From positions 1 to 28,404 of the forward strand of contig JASFMY010000090.1 in the NCBI GenBank assembly GCA_050117315.1: 28,404 nucleotides of DNA, read 5' to 3'. The notes under the pieces were generated by a model. That model had not been told where the DNA came from and searched no databases. It saw only the letters and a list, made by a program, of their open reading frames with translations. Source of the DNA: JANQIV01 sp050117315 (lineage in GTDB: Bacteria; Bacteroidota; Ignavibacteria; Ignavibacteriales; Melioribacteraceae). The position numbers and the translations under genes were made by a program. How positions within the stretch are numbered: the stretch's first letter is position 1; each line of letters begins with the position of its first letter. Positions 1 through 8,297 of the stretch are shown here, piece after piece.

Positions 1-4
1 ATTG

Positions 5-16
5 AGTTATGCAACA
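5..16. repeat. Partial copy of the TGTTGCAGAACT-ended palindromic element
   Basis: AGTTATGCAACA differs at one base from AGTTCTGCAACA, the right terminal arm of the 14393-14581 element. It is followed by ACACC, as the inverse of the GGTGTGTTGCA at the left end of that element. Only the right end lies inside the window; the rest would lie upstream. This is a sequence match only. Confidence 0.5.
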
Positions 17-50
17 CACCCTTTTTGGCGGGGAACCTTTTAATTAAAAG

Positions 51-85
51 ATTTCTCTCCCGATAAAAAACATCGGGAGAGAAAT
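51..85 (-). terminator. Perfect 14-bp hairpin, possible minus-strand terminator
   Basis: ATTTCTCTCCCGAT (51-64) pairs without mismatch with ATCGGGAGAGAAAT (72-85) across a 7-nt loop. Read on the minus strand the stem is followed by CTTTTAATT, a weak U-run, so it could end transcription coming from the nagB remnant. It may equally be one more copy of an intergenic palindrome, since a related CCCGA/TCGGG hairpin occurs near 14283-14300. Confidence 0.4.
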
Positions 86-248
86 TGACAAAGCGTTTAG
101 ATATCTAATTTTGCAGAAACTCTATTAAATACATATTCCCGTCATAACTAATCGAAAAAAATATTTAATGGACACAAAGATAGAATTCAGCCATATTGCC
201 CTCAAGGTTTAGTATTTTTCGATATTCTCTTTCGCAACAATTGTTTAG

Positions 249-840
249 TTATGATTCCGGTTCCAATTGCGTACTCAAGTTACTCGACTCAATATCCTTA
301 AAGTAATTTACTGTCCCTACTTTCAACTCAACCGTAGCCGCATCATCACAAACAATTAAACCTTTTGGGTGAAGTTGAAGCACACTTAAAGTCCAAATAT
401 GATTTACACCCTCTTCTACGCATTTTGCAAGTGCTAATGCTTTTGAGTGTCCGCTTGCAATTATTAAAACTTCTTCAGCATCTAGAACAGTTTTAACACC
501 TACTGTTAAAGCTGTTCTCGGCACTTTATTAATATCATTACCAAAAAAGCGTGAGTTAGCTATAATAGTATCCATTGTTAAAGTTTTAATGCGGGTTCTT
601 GAGCCAAGAGAAGACCCCGCGTTAAACGCAATATGACCGTCAGGTCCAACACCGCCCAAAAATAATTTAATGCCTCCGGCTTGTTTAATCTTTTCTTCGT
701 ATTCATCACATTCTTTCTGAAGATCAACAGCATTGAGCCTGCTCTTTATCAGAAGCACTCCCGAACCAATTGAGCAAGGTTTCCCTGTGTTCTTTTAAGC
801 ACTCCCCAATTTTTTGTAAAATACTTTTATCAGGCATCAT
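249..840 (-). pseudogene. nagB: Glucosamine-6-phosphate deaminase remnant fused to a foreign gene start
   Basis: The frame ending at 249 encodes about 165 residues that match the C-terminal two thirds of NagB, which converts glucosamine-6-phosphate to fructose-6-phosphate and ammonia. Recognisable blocks are GGVGPDGHIAFN, SRTRIKTLT, ANSRFFGND, VPRTALTVGV and VNHIWTLS-LQLHPKG. The N-terminal region of about 90 residues with the early sugar-phosphate-binding loops is missing, and HIAFN is followed by AGSS where the family usually has EPGSS, one residue longer. In place of the N-terminus, an ATG at 840 with an upstream AAGGAT opens a different frame (MPDKSILQKIGECLKEH...) that stops after 38 codons, around 725. 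No single frame spans the whole. I read this as a deletion that joined the start of an unidentified gene to the end of nagB. A GTG at 758 could start the NagB frame but would give a protein lacking part of the active site. Confidence 0.8.
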
Positions 841-1182
841 GGTTTATCCTTTATAAAGTCTGAAACAGTGAAGCCGGTTGAGTTACTCTTTAAAATAAAT
901 GACGTTAAAAATATCAAAAAGTTTAACAAAGTATTATAGATTTTATCATTAATAACCCGGCAATAATATTCAATGCAAAAGAATAGTTCAAGATTAGTGA
1001 AGTAACAATAAATTGGTTTCGGATTTTGTTTTTTTTATGAACTCACTCTTATCTCTCTTACAAAGAGAGAAGTTTATGGAAAAATCCGAAACCAAATTTA
1101 CGCCATAACAATGTAACCTATATTATTGCCGGTACATTCATAATTTATCGGGAAATTTTTCATAAACACGAAATTTAACTCG
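841..1182. other. Gene-free stretch with palindromic repeat copy A
   Basis: No supported gene. The stretch separates the nagB remnant from the end of the methyltransferase gene and holds the palindrome at 1010-1099. The rest is AT-rich sequence in which I see no clear promoter or RNA. Confidence 0.6.
1010..1099. repeat. Palindromic repeat family P1, copy A
   Basis: Outer arms AAATTGGTTTCGGATTTT (1010-1027) and AAAATCCGAAACCAAATTT (1081-1099) are inverted repeats. A nested hairpin, TCTCTCTT/AAGAGAGA, lies at 1052-1070. The spacer GAACTCAC and the layout are shared with copies at 12044-12137 and 17381-17470. Where those copies read GGTTTTGGGATT, this one reads GGTTTCGGATT, and the opposite arm carries the matching change, so pairing is preserved. 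Confidence 0.85.
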
Positions 1183-2613
1183 CTATTCAAATATGATTTC
1201 ACTTGTACGCAGTATGCGGGGGAACTGACTTTTTAATCCTTCCCCGGTAACAATAGCCGAACCAGGATAATCATTTTTATATTTTATAACTTTCTGCCCG
1301 AATGAACTATAATTCTTTCTAATTATTCCGCCCGACATATAAGTTTTCAACTCGTCAATATCTTCCAGTTCAATTAGGTTTTCGGTTGTATACTTACCAA
1401 ACAATCTTGCTGCTGGGGTTGATAAATGTACGGATCCCCTGTTATCCATTTTGGCAAACTTTATTCCGATTCTTTCAAACTGTGTTAAATCTTGTAGATC
1501 CCAGTCCCCGCTTGTAAAATAGACTTCGTTCTTTTTAACGATGAATTTATAGGCATCAAATAAAGATTTGTCGATACCGAATTTATCCGAAACCTGTTTC
1601 AAATATTCCGTTACTTTTTTATCAGTTGAATTTACTAAGCTTAAATTCCCGTTTTTTAATTTTAGGGAGGATTTATCCATCCGTTCGGTATTACCGGTTT
1701 TTCTTAATTTGCAAACAAAAAATCCTTCGGAATTAATTTCCCACGGAATTATTCTTTTTGCCTTTTTTATACTTGAATTCAGTTCAACATTTTCAAACTT
1801 CGTAAAAGCATCAACTGATTTTACAGGCAGCTCTATTTCCAAAATTTCCGCAGGATATTTTTTAAGCAGTTTCTCAAGAATTAATTCATTCTCTTCAATT
1901 GTTAATGTACATGTAGAATAAACAATTTCCCCACCGACCTTAACCATCTTTAAAGCACTTAACAGGAGTCTGAATTGTAAGGAAGCGATTTTCTCCGCCT
2001 GGTTTAAATTCCACCAGTTCCCTACTTCGTCTTTTTTTTGTATTATCCCAAGTGCGCTGCAGGGTGCGTCAACCAGGACTTTATCAAAATAACTTTCAAA
2101 AAGTTTACTGAGCAGTTCACCTTTATTTTTGATAATTCCGACATTGGGAAAGTTCATTTTCTCAATATTAAAAGCTAACGTCCTCACCCTTTTGGGATTA
2201 GGCTCATTAGAGATTATCATTCCTTTCCGGTTCATCAGCTCTGCTAGCTGGGTTGTTTTTGAGCCGGGCGCTGCGCACAAATCCAGCACCTTATCCTTTT
2301 CACCCGGGTTTAACACGAGTGGCGGAATCATTGAAGACAAACTTTGTATATAGTACTTACCCAATGCAAACTCAACTGTTTTGCCTACCTTACTTTTTTC
2401 ACTAAGTACTTTATATGCATGGGGAACTTCTTCTATTTTTTCCAGATCAATATTATAATGTTTTAATTCTTCAACCAGCGACTCTCTATAAAAATTATTA
2501 GACCTGATAAAGATGCCCGGTTCGGAGTTGATGTAATTTTCATAATTCCGCAAAAAGTCTTCTCCGAAGTTGGACTTTAAATAATCCGAAATGTTTTCAC
2601 TTAATATGTTCAA
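1183..2613 (-). CDS. RsmB/NOP-family rRNA (cytosine-C5) methyltransferase, RsmF-like
   Basis: This 476-residue protein is a SAM-dependent RNA m5C methyltransferase that probably modifies ribosomal RNA in the cytoplasm. Motif I VLDLCAAPGSKTTQL (residues 109-123) binds SAM. Motif IV VDAPCSALG carries Cys185 and motif VI YSTCT carries Cys235, the two cysteines of the RsmB/NOP mechanism (product release and nucleophile). The C-terminal 150 residues, after a conserved IPWE...GFF-C segment, match the place of the PUA-like tail of RsmF (YebU), whose length of about 480 residues is also similar. The start is TTG at 2613, one base after the TGA of the upstream gene; no ATG occurs before residue 95, well inside the fold, so translational coupling is likely. 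It is the last gene of the lgt unit. The family is certain; the exact target base is not readable from sequence. Confidence 0.92.
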   Translation of the reverse strand: MNILSENISDYLKSNFGEDFLRNYENYINSEPGIFIRSNNFYRESLVEELKHYNIDLEKIEEVPHAYKVLSEKSKVGKTVEFALGKYYIQSLSSMIPPLVLNPGEKDKVLDLCAAPGSKTTQLAELMNRKGMIISNEPNPKRVRTLAFNIEKMNFPNVGIIKNKGELLSKLFESYFDKVLVDAPCSALGIIQKKDEVGNWWNLNQAEKIASLQFRLLLSALKMVKVGGEIVYSTCTLTIEENELILEKLLKKYPAEILEIELPVKSVDAFTKFENVELNSSIKKAKRIIPWEINSEGFFVCKLRKTGNTERMDKSSLKLKNGNLSLVNSTDKKVTEYLKQVSDKFGIDKSLFDAYKFIVKKNEVYFTSGDWDLQDLTQFERIGIKFAKMDNRGSVHLSTPAARLFGKYTTENLIELEDIDELKTYMSGGIIRKNYSSFGQKVIKYKNDYPGSAIVTGEGLKSQFPRILRTSEIIFE

Positions 2614-2614
2614 T

Positions 2615-3034
2615 TCAGTAGCGGCGTATGTTATTGTAATTTAATATCTGGTTAATTGTATCATTCAATTTCGGGGGGTCCAAAGAATTTGTTTGGTAAT
2701 CATCACGGATGTCTTTTATAATCGAATTAATAAACAATTCGTAATCTTTTACTTTTTTTGATATTTCTTCTTCGTTCACAGGCACTTTAATTTCTTCATT
2801 TTTCTTTGAAGCATAAAGTATGTACTTCATTTTTACATACGAGTCAACTTGCAGCACGGTGTTTCCGTCAACATCATTTACTTCAAAATTACCAAACAAC
2901 TCAGACCCGGGAAGCAATACTTTAGGCGGAAGTGTTATAGTTTCGTAATTTGAATTTTCATCAATACCAAGTTCAGGAAATTTTACGGATGAAATTTTTT
3001 CATTCCATTTGTTTATAAAATTTCTTCTATCCAT
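2615..3034 (-). CDS. Conserved-looking hypothetical protein, 139 aa
   Basis: I do not recognise this protein. It has 139 residues, no signal peptide and no membrane segment. The N-terminal half is beta-rich and carries PPKVLLPGSELFGNFEV and DGNTVLQVDSYVKMKY. The C-terminal half is a charged helical stretch (EEEISKKVKDYELFINSIIKDI) ending in an Asn/Tyr-rich tail. The ATG at 3034 comes two bases after the stop of the broken lipoprotein gene, and its own stop lies one base before the methyltransferase start. It is therefore transcribed with lgt and the methyltransferase. The alternating hydrophobic pattern and intact frame argue for a real protein; its function is open. Confidence 0.75.
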   Translation of the reverse strand: MDRRNFINKWNEKISSVKFPELGIDENSNYETITLPPKVLLPGSELFGNFEVNDVDGNTVLQVDSYVKMKYILYASKKNEEIKVPVNEEEISKKVKDYELFINSIIKDIRDDYQTNSLDPPKLNDTINQILNYNNIRRY

Positions 3035-3036
3035 TA

Positions 3037-3371
3037 TTATTTAGACCCAAAATTATTATCAACCTTTCCAGGATTTTCAATCCAATCAGCAATAAAAACG
3101 TTAGTTTCCCTGCTTTGTTTTTTGTCCGCTCTTCTGTTGGAAGAGAGTGCAATTTTTTTACCGTCAAATGAAAACATAGGGAAAGCATCAAAGGTGCCGG
3201 AATTTGTAATTTTCTCTAAGCCGGTTCTATTTCTCAAATGACTTTCGCCGTAAACCTTAACGAGTCTGCCCCGGGGTCATAAACGGTTTCTGATTCGGGG
3301 TTACAGCCGAATATCAAAATCAATAAAAAAGCTGCAGCTATCCCTTGTATTGAATATTTATTTGTTTGCAT
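3037..3371 (-). pseudogene. PD40/TolB-like lipoprotein gene with its middle deleted
   Basis: The 5' part (from ATG 3371) encodes a lipoprotein signal peptide: MQTNKYSIQG, a hydrophobic core AAAFLLILIF, then the lipobox cysteine in FGCNP, followed by ESETVYDPGADSLRFTAKV, where the frame stops at about 3234. The 3' part, in another frame (3237-3037), reads RTGLEKITNSGTFDAFPMFS, FDGKKIALSSNR and TNVFIADW. This is the last repeat of a WD40-like PD40 propeller, as in periplasmic TolB-type proteins. The several hundred residues normally between the two are absent, so the locus is an internal deletion plus frameshift. The gene starts 10 bases after lgt, whose product would have lipidated it. A short lipopeptide could still be made from the 5' part; I see no evidence that it is. 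Confidence 0.82.
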
Positions 3372-3381
3372 AAATTTTTTC

Positions 3382-4188
3382 TTATTTAGATTTAACAGAT
3401 AACGGTTTATTAAACGACAAAACAATCAGAGTTATACCCGCAATTACAAGCGGTATGCTGAGTATTTGTCCCATATTAAGAAACATCCCTTCTTCAAAAT
3501 AAGTTTGATTTTCTTTTATAAATTCGACAAAAAATCTGAAAGTAAAAACCAAAGTTAAAAACAATCCCAGAAAATAACCGGGTTTAATTTCACCGTTAAG
3601 TTTGTAGTAATACCATATTAAGAAGACAAATATGATAAGGTATGCAATTGATTCATAAAGTTGTGCAGGATGGCGCGGAACAGAATCTACGGATGTAAAA
3701 ACAAACGACCATGGTACTTCTGCAGGTATTCCTATAATTTCGGAATTAAACAAATTCCCCAGCCTTATAAATGATCCGCCTAAAGCCGTTGGAATTACAA
3801 TTCTATCTATTAACCAGAGGTATTTTATATGGGGTTTTTTCTTAGTATAAAGATATAATGAAATTAGAATTCCTATAGCACCTCCGTGACTTGCCAAACC
3901 GCCTTTCCAGACCTGTAAAATTTCAAGAGGATCACTTAAATAATAAGAAGGATTATAAAAAAGACAGTGTCCCAAACGCGCCCCGATAACTGTTCCCAGA
4001 ATCATATACATAACCAGATCGTTTAAATCGTTTTCCGATTTACCTTCTCTTTGAAAAATTTTGCCCATTATTTGGTAGCCTATAAGAAATGAACATGCGA
4101 AAAGCAGCCCGTACCATCTAACCGACAACGGACCAAGAGAGAAGATTTCAGGATTAATATCCCAATCAATCAAAATATCACCCGGCAA
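3382..4188 (-). CDS. lgt: Prolipoprotein diacylglyceryl transferase
   Basis: Lgt is an inner-membrane enzyme that moves diacylglycerol from phosphatidylglycerol onto the lipobox cysteine of prolipoproteins, the first step of lipoprotein maturation. The 268 residues form a seven-helix membrane protein. Family signatures are GARLGH (69-74), ASHGGAIG with the essential His101, the Lgt motif IRLGNLFNSEIIG (141-153) and RHPAQLYES (172-180). The start is a TTG at 4188; an in-frame TAA lies three codons upstream and the next ATG is at residue 41, after the first membrane helix, so TTG is the best choice although no strong ribosome binding site is visible. It heads a minus-strand unit with the broken lipoprotein gene, an unknown protein and the RNA methyltransferase. 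Confidence 0.96.
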   Translation of the reverse strand: MPGDILIDWDINPEIFSLGPLSVRWYGLLFACSFLIGYQIMGKIFQREGKSENDLNDLVMYMILGTVIGARLGHCLFYNPSYYLSDPLEILQVWKGGLASHGGAIGILISLYLYTKKKPHIKYLWLIDRIVIPTALGGSFIRLGNLFNSEIIGIPAEVPWSFVFTSVDSVPRHPAQLYESIAYLIIFVFLIWYYYKLNGEIKPGYFLGLFLTLVFTFRFFVEFIKENQTYFEEGMFLNMGQILSIPLVIAGITLIVLSFNKPLSVKSK

Positions 4189-4448
4189 ATTTATTTAAGG
4201 AATATCAAATTTTTAACCTATCACAAATAAAAGTCATTTTCAACAAATTTCATTTCAAATTTTCTTTAAAAAAATTTTATCCAAAAATCCGTAAGTAGAA
4301 GTACCTATATTATTAGAAATGTTTTGATTTTAACATAAAAATACATCCTTAAAATTTACTTACCGTATTTTTAATAAAAAAATTCAGTATCGATACCGAT
4401 TTTACTTAATTAAAATTAAATTATATTACAACAAAAAAGTTCTAAGAA

Positions 4449-4694
4449 ATGGTTTTAGTAGAAAGAATAAAAGAATTTGACAAAAAGTTTGTATCCAGTT
4501 TTATATTCAGTGAAGAATACCAGGATAAATTTTATTTAAGAAAAACATTAAAAGAAATTTTTCCAGACCTTCCTGACGAACTCATCTATAAAGCCATAGA
4601 AAGATGTAATAAAAAGCTAAAACCTCCAAGAAGAAAAAAAGATTTTATTAAGACTTTTGTTAGCGCTGTTTACGAGATAGTTTCTCTTAAATAA
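4449..4694 (+). CDS. Small basic hypothetical protein, 81 aa
   Basis: This 81-residue protein has no signal peptide or membrane segment and is rich in Lys and charged residues. It is predicted largely helical: ERIKEFDKKFVSSFIFSEEY, then LRKTLKEIFPDLPDELIYKAIERCNKKL, then a basic stretch PPRRKKDFIKTFV. It sits alone about 110 bases upstream of a response regulator on the same strand and divergent from lgt. The ribosome binding site is weak, but the frame is clean and no better reading exists on either strand. I do not recognise a family. The basic patch could mean nucleic-acid or protein binding, which is inference only. Confidence 0.6.
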   Translation: MVLVERIKEFDKKFVSSFIFSEEYQDKFYLRKTLKEIFPDLPDELIYKAIERCNKKLKPPRRKKDFIKTFVSAVYEIVSLK

Positions 4695-4803
4695 TTTTTT
4701 TTACTCTCAATTAATTTTTTATTATAATATTTTCATTTTATTAAAAAAATAAGAATATTAAATTAGCATACTAAATTTGTATTTTTTCTTAAGGAAAATT
4801 TGA

Positions 4804-5478
4804 ATGAACGACAGCACAAATATCAGAATTTTAGTAGCTGACGATCATAGATTATTTAGAAGCGGGGTAATTAGTTTACTGGAAGATGAACCGAATATTT
4901 TTGTTGTTGGTGAAGCTGAAAACGGTGAAGAACTTATAAATTTATATTCGGAATTAAGACCCGATGTTGTTTTAATAGACATTTCAATGCCTTTCCTTAC
5001 CGGGACAGAGGCCCTTAAGGAGATTAAAAAAGAAGACCCCAACGTAAGAGCCCTGTTTGTATCAATGCACGATACAGAAGAATACATTTATTTTGCGCTT
5101 AAGCATAAGGCCGCCGGCTTAATAAGCAAAAATATTATGAAAGGCGAGTTGATCTATGCAATTAAAAGAGCTTATGAAGGGAAACAATATTTCGGACAAA
5201 GCTGGCCTGATGAAAAATTAAGAGAAGTAATGATGAGGTTTGAATACCTCACAGGTAAAAATTCGCAGGATACCCCAAACCTTACTCCAAGAGAACGGGA
5301 AATTCTGAGGCGAATAGGGTTTGGGCTTACAAGCCAAGAAATAGCTAATAAATTAAAATTAAGCAAAAGAACAATAGACTCACACAGATCGCATATTATG
5401 AAAAAACTTGGTGTAAACTCTCTTTCCGAGTTAATCAAGTACGCAGTTAAATTTAACCAGATGGATAAATTGGACTGA
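4804..5478 (+). CDS. NarL/FixJ-type response regulator
   Basis: This 224-residue two-domain transcription regulator starts at an ATG preceded by TTAAGGAAAA. The receiver domain (about residues 6-125) has the acidic pair Asp13-Asp14, phosphoacceptor Asp59 in DVVLIDISMP, Ser87 at the Thr/Ser switch position and Lys109. The C-terminal LuxR-type helix-turn-helix (about 160-207) reads LTPREREILRRIGFGLTSQE, then IANKLKLSKRTIDSHRSHIM. Phosphorylation by a sensor kinase would normally promote dimerisation and DNA binding. No kinase gene is present in the window, so it is an orphan here. The targets are unknown; hemB follows 86 bases downstream on the same strand. Confidence 0.93.
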   Translation: MNDSTNIRILVADDHRLFRSGVISLLEDEPNIFVVGEAENGEELINLYSELRPDVVLIDISMPFLTGTEALKEIKKEDPNVRALFVSMHDTEEYIYFALKHKAAGLISKNIMKGELIYAIKRAYEGKQYFGQSWPDEKLREVMMRFEYLTGKNSQDTPNLTPREREILRRIGFGLTSQEIANKLKLSKRTIDSHRSHIMKKLGVNSLSELIKYAVKFNQMDKLD

Positions 5479-5564
5479 TTTTTACCCCCCGTTAAATTGT
5501 AGTGTACAAAAAACCTGTTTATATTTGTCTTTAGAAATTTCAATTATTATTTGAGGATGTTGTT

Positions 5565-6545
5565 ATGCAATTTCCGTACACAAGGGGAAGAAGATTAAGG
5601 TGGACAGATTCTATCCGTTCAATGACAACCGAAACAATTTTAACACCTAATGATTTTATTGCACCGCTTTTTATAATGGAAGGAACAAACTGTAAAGAAG
5701 AAATATCTTCTATGCCCGGATACTACCGTTATACGCTGGACTTAATAATTAACGAAGTAAAAGAAATGTACTCTCTTGGAATTAAGTGTGCTCTCCTTTT
5801 TGTAAAAGTTGCCGATGATAAAAAGGATAATAAAGGAACAGAAGCACTCAATAAAGAAGGTTTAATGCAGAGATCTATTAAAGAAATTAAAAATGCAGTA
5901 CCCGAAATGTGCATTATGACCGATGTAGCCCTGGACCCGTTCTCAAGTTACGGTCATGACGGAATTGTAAAAGACGGGCAAATTATTAACGATGAAACCG
6001 TCGATGTTCTTATACAGATGTCCGTAAGCCACGCAGAAGCCGGCGCTGATTTTGTTGCTCCTTCGGATATGATGGACGGCAGAATTTTAAACATCAGGGA
6101 AGCTCTGGAAGACTCAGGTTATATCAACACAGGCATAATGGCTTACAGTGCAAAATATGCTTCTTGTTTTTACGGGCCTTTTAGAGACGCTTTGGATTCT
6201 GCTCCCGGTTTCGGTGATAAAAAAACTTATCAAATGAACCCGGCAAATAAAGACGAAGCGTTGAAAGAAATTTTGCTTGACGTAGATGAAGGTGCAGATA
6301 TCGTAATGGTTAAACCTGCTGTCGCCTATCTGGATATTATAAAACTTGCAAAAGAAAATGTTTTAATTCCTGTTTCTGCTTACCACGTTTCCGGTGAATA
6401 CGCAATGATTAAAGCTGCTGCACAAAAAGGCTGGCTTGATGAAGAAAGCACAATGATGGAAACATTAACCGGGATAAAAAGGGCAGGCGCGGATTTAATT
6501 GCAACTTACTTTGCAAAAGATGCGGCTAAACTTTTGAATAAGTAA
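5565..6545 (+). CDS. hemB: Delta-aminolevulinic acid dehydratase (porphobilinogen synthase)
   Basis: HemB condenses two 5-aminolevulinate molecules to porphobilinogen in tetrapyrrole synthesis. The 326-residue length is normal. The two Schiff-base lysines are Lys197 in AYSAKYASCFYGPFRDA and Lys250 in MVKPAVAYLDI. The metal region reads DVALDPFSSYGHDGIV (120-135), with Asp120 and Asp124 instead of the three cysteines of zinc-dependent enzymes, so this belongs to the cysteine-free, typically magnesium-dependent type. The ATG at 5565 is preceded by TTGAGGATG, a good ribosome binding site. cysS follows 62 bases downstream on the same strand. No other haem gene is present in the window. Confidence 0.97.
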   Translation: MQFPYTRGRRLRWTDSIRSMTTETILTPNDFIAPLFIMEGTNCKEEISSMPGYYRYTLDLIINEVKEMYSLGIKCALLFVKVADDKKDNKGTEALNKEGLMQRSIKEIKNAVPEMCIMTDVALDPFSSYGHDGIVKDGQIINDETVDVLIQMSVSHAEAGADFVAPSDMMDGRILNIREALEDSGYINTGIMAYSAKYASCFYGPFRDALDSAPGFGDKKTYQMNPANKDEALKEILLDVDEGADIVMVKPAVAYLDIIKLAKENVLIPVSAYHVSGEYAMIKAAAQKGWLDEESTMMETLTGIKRAGADLIATYFAKDAAKLLNK

Positions 6546-6607
6546 TCTTTGTTAAGGGATTAAGATTATGAGTAAGAGTAAGAAATAAATTAGAGATTGA
6601 GAATTAT

Positions 6608-8113
6608 ATGGAGTTAATTGATAAATATCCTGTTCAAATTTATAATTCACTTAAAAGAGAAAAGGAATTATTTAAACCCGTTACCCCCGGTTATGTAGGG
6701 ATGTACGTATGCGGGCCTACTGTTTATAGTGATCCGCACTTAGGACATGCACGGGTTTATATTTCTTTTGATATTGTGTTTAGATATTTATTGTACCTAG
6801 GCTATAAGGTAAGATACGTAAGAAACATTACGGATGTGGGTCATCTTGAGGACGAAGTTGAAGGAGCAGGCGAAGATAGAATTGCGAAAAAAGCCAAGCT
6901 AGAAAAAATTGAACCGATGGAAGTTGTGCAGAAGTACACTAACAATTTCCATAAATATATTTACATGCTTAATACATTACCACCGAGTATTGAACCTTCT
7001 GCAAGCGGTCATATTATTGAACAAATTGATATTATCAAAAAAATATTGGACAACGGTTTTGCATACGAAAAAAACGGCTCGGTTTACTTTGATTTAAAAA
7101 AGTATGCAGAATCTAACAGCTACGGTGAGCTTTCAGGGAAAATTATTGACGACTTAATTGAAGGCAGCCGCGAACTTGAAGGGCAATCTGAAAAACAAAA
7201 CTCAATAGATTTTGCTCTTTGGAAAAAAGCGAAACCGGAACACTTAATGAAATGGGACTCACCGTGGGGAATAGGTTTCCCGGGATGGCACCTTGAATGT
7301 ACTGCAATGAGCTCTAAGTATCTCGGCGTGCCGTTTGATATTCACGGCGGCGGGATGGACTTGCAATTCCCTCATCACGAGTCCGAGATAGCACAATGCT
7401 GGGGTGCTCATAAAAAGCAGCCCGTAAATTACTGGATGCATAACAACATGATTACTATTGAAGGCGTTAAAATGGCGCGTTCAAAAAATAATTATATAAC
7501 CCTGGAAGAATTGTTTACGGGCAACCACAAAAAACTTGAAATGGCTTACAGCCCCATGACCGTAAGATTTTTAATCCTGCAAACCCATTACACAACGCCC
7601 ATTGATTTTTCAAACGAATCACTGCAGGGTGCCGAAAGAGGTTATAAAAGATTAATAAACTCACTCAACAATCTTGATAAACTGGAAAAAGAAGAAACAA
7701 AAGGATTGAATGACGAATTAGATAAAGAAATTAATGATCTACTTGAATCATGCTTTACAAATATGAGCGATGATTTTAATACTTCCAAAACACTGGCAGC
7801 TTTATTTGATTTGTCCAAACACATTAATTCATTTTACGAGAAATTGATTTCTACTTCTTTAATAAGTGACGACACTTTTTCAAGACTGAAAAAACTTTAC
7901 CCGGAAATTATTATTGATATTCTCGGACTTGAAAAAGAAGTCGAAAGCAATTCGGATAAGCTTACCGAGGTAATGAATTTATTGCTTGAAATAAGATCAG
8001 ACGCAAGAAGAAATAAAGACTGGGCTACTTCAGACAAAATAAGGGACGAATTAAAAAACATCGGCATTGAAGTTAAAGACGGCAAAGACGGTACAACATT
8101 TACAATAAATTAA
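6608..8113 (+). CDS. cysS: Cysteinyl-tRNA synthetase
   Basis: A class I aminoacyl-tRNA synthetase that charges tRNA-Cys. Over its 501 residues it has the zinc and ATP-site region MYVCGPTVY with Cys35, the HIGH-like HLGH (44-47), the zinc ligands in GWHLECTAM and FPHHESEIAQ, and the KMSKS equivalent KMARSK at 288-293, in which the second lysine is replaced by arginine. The DALR anticodon-recognition region and a C-terminal helical domain follow. The length and motif order are standard for a complete enzyme. It follows hemB and precedes the HEPN stub and OsmC-family gene on the same strand. Confidence 0.97.
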   Translation: MELIDKYPVQIYNSLKREKELFKPVTPGYVGMYVCGPTVYSDPHLGHARVYISFDIVFRYLLYLGYKVRYVRNITDVGHLEDEVEGAGEDRIAKKAKLEKIEPMEVVQKYTNNFHKYIYMLNTLPPSIEPSASGHIIEQIDIIKKILDNGFAYEKNGSVYFDLKKYAESNSYGELSGKIIDDLIEGSRELEGQSEKQNSIDFALWKKAKPEHLMKWDSPWGIGFPGWHLECTAMSSKYLGVPFDIHGGGMDLQFPHHESEIAQCWGAHKKQPVNYWMHNNMITIEGVKMARSKNNYITLEELFTGNHKKLEMAYSPMTVRFLILQTHYTTPIDFSNESLQGAERGYKRLINSLNNLDKLEKEETKGLNDELDKEINDLLESCFTNMSDDFNTSKTLAALFDLSKHINSFYEKLISTSLISDDTFSRLKKLYPEIIIDILGLEKEVESNSDKLTEVMNLLLEIRSDARRNKDWATSDKIRDELKNIGIEVKDGKDGTTFTIN

Positions 8114-8189
8114 ATCAACATCTCAATTGGAAGTAAATATTAAAAATATAATTGATAATCTAAGAAAGTTAAGAACGAAGGAGTATTTT

Positions 8190-8297
8190 ATGCCGCTTGA
8201 TAAAAGTGAGTTCATAAAATACAGAATTGAAAGATGTAACGAAACAATTCAAAAAGCCGAAGATGACTTTGTTAAGTGTTTATTTCGAAAACGATAA
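8190..8297 (+). pseudogene. 5' stub of a HEPN-domain gene
   Basis: An ATG at 8190 sits behind a strong AAGGAG (8178-8183) and opens a 35-codon frame starting MPLDKSEFIKYRIERCNETI. It resembles the first helix of small HEPN proteins that pair with minimal nucleotidyltransferases in toxin-antitoxin-like modules. After about QKAE the similarity ends; the frame runs into the start of the OsmC-family gene and stops at 8297. The rest of a HEPN protein (about 90-100 residues, with its conserved polar motif) is missing, and no nucleotidyltransferase gene is adjacent. I infer a deletion that removed everything between the HEPN start and the next gene. The HEPN assignment rests on about 22 residues and is moderate. 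Confidence 0.55.

Noticed and set aside
6568..6588. Minigene ATG-AGT-AAG-AGT-AAG-AAA-TAA behind AAGGGA between hemB and cysS
   Set aside because: Six codons with low complexity. It could arise by chance in AT-rich DNA and nothing else supports translation.
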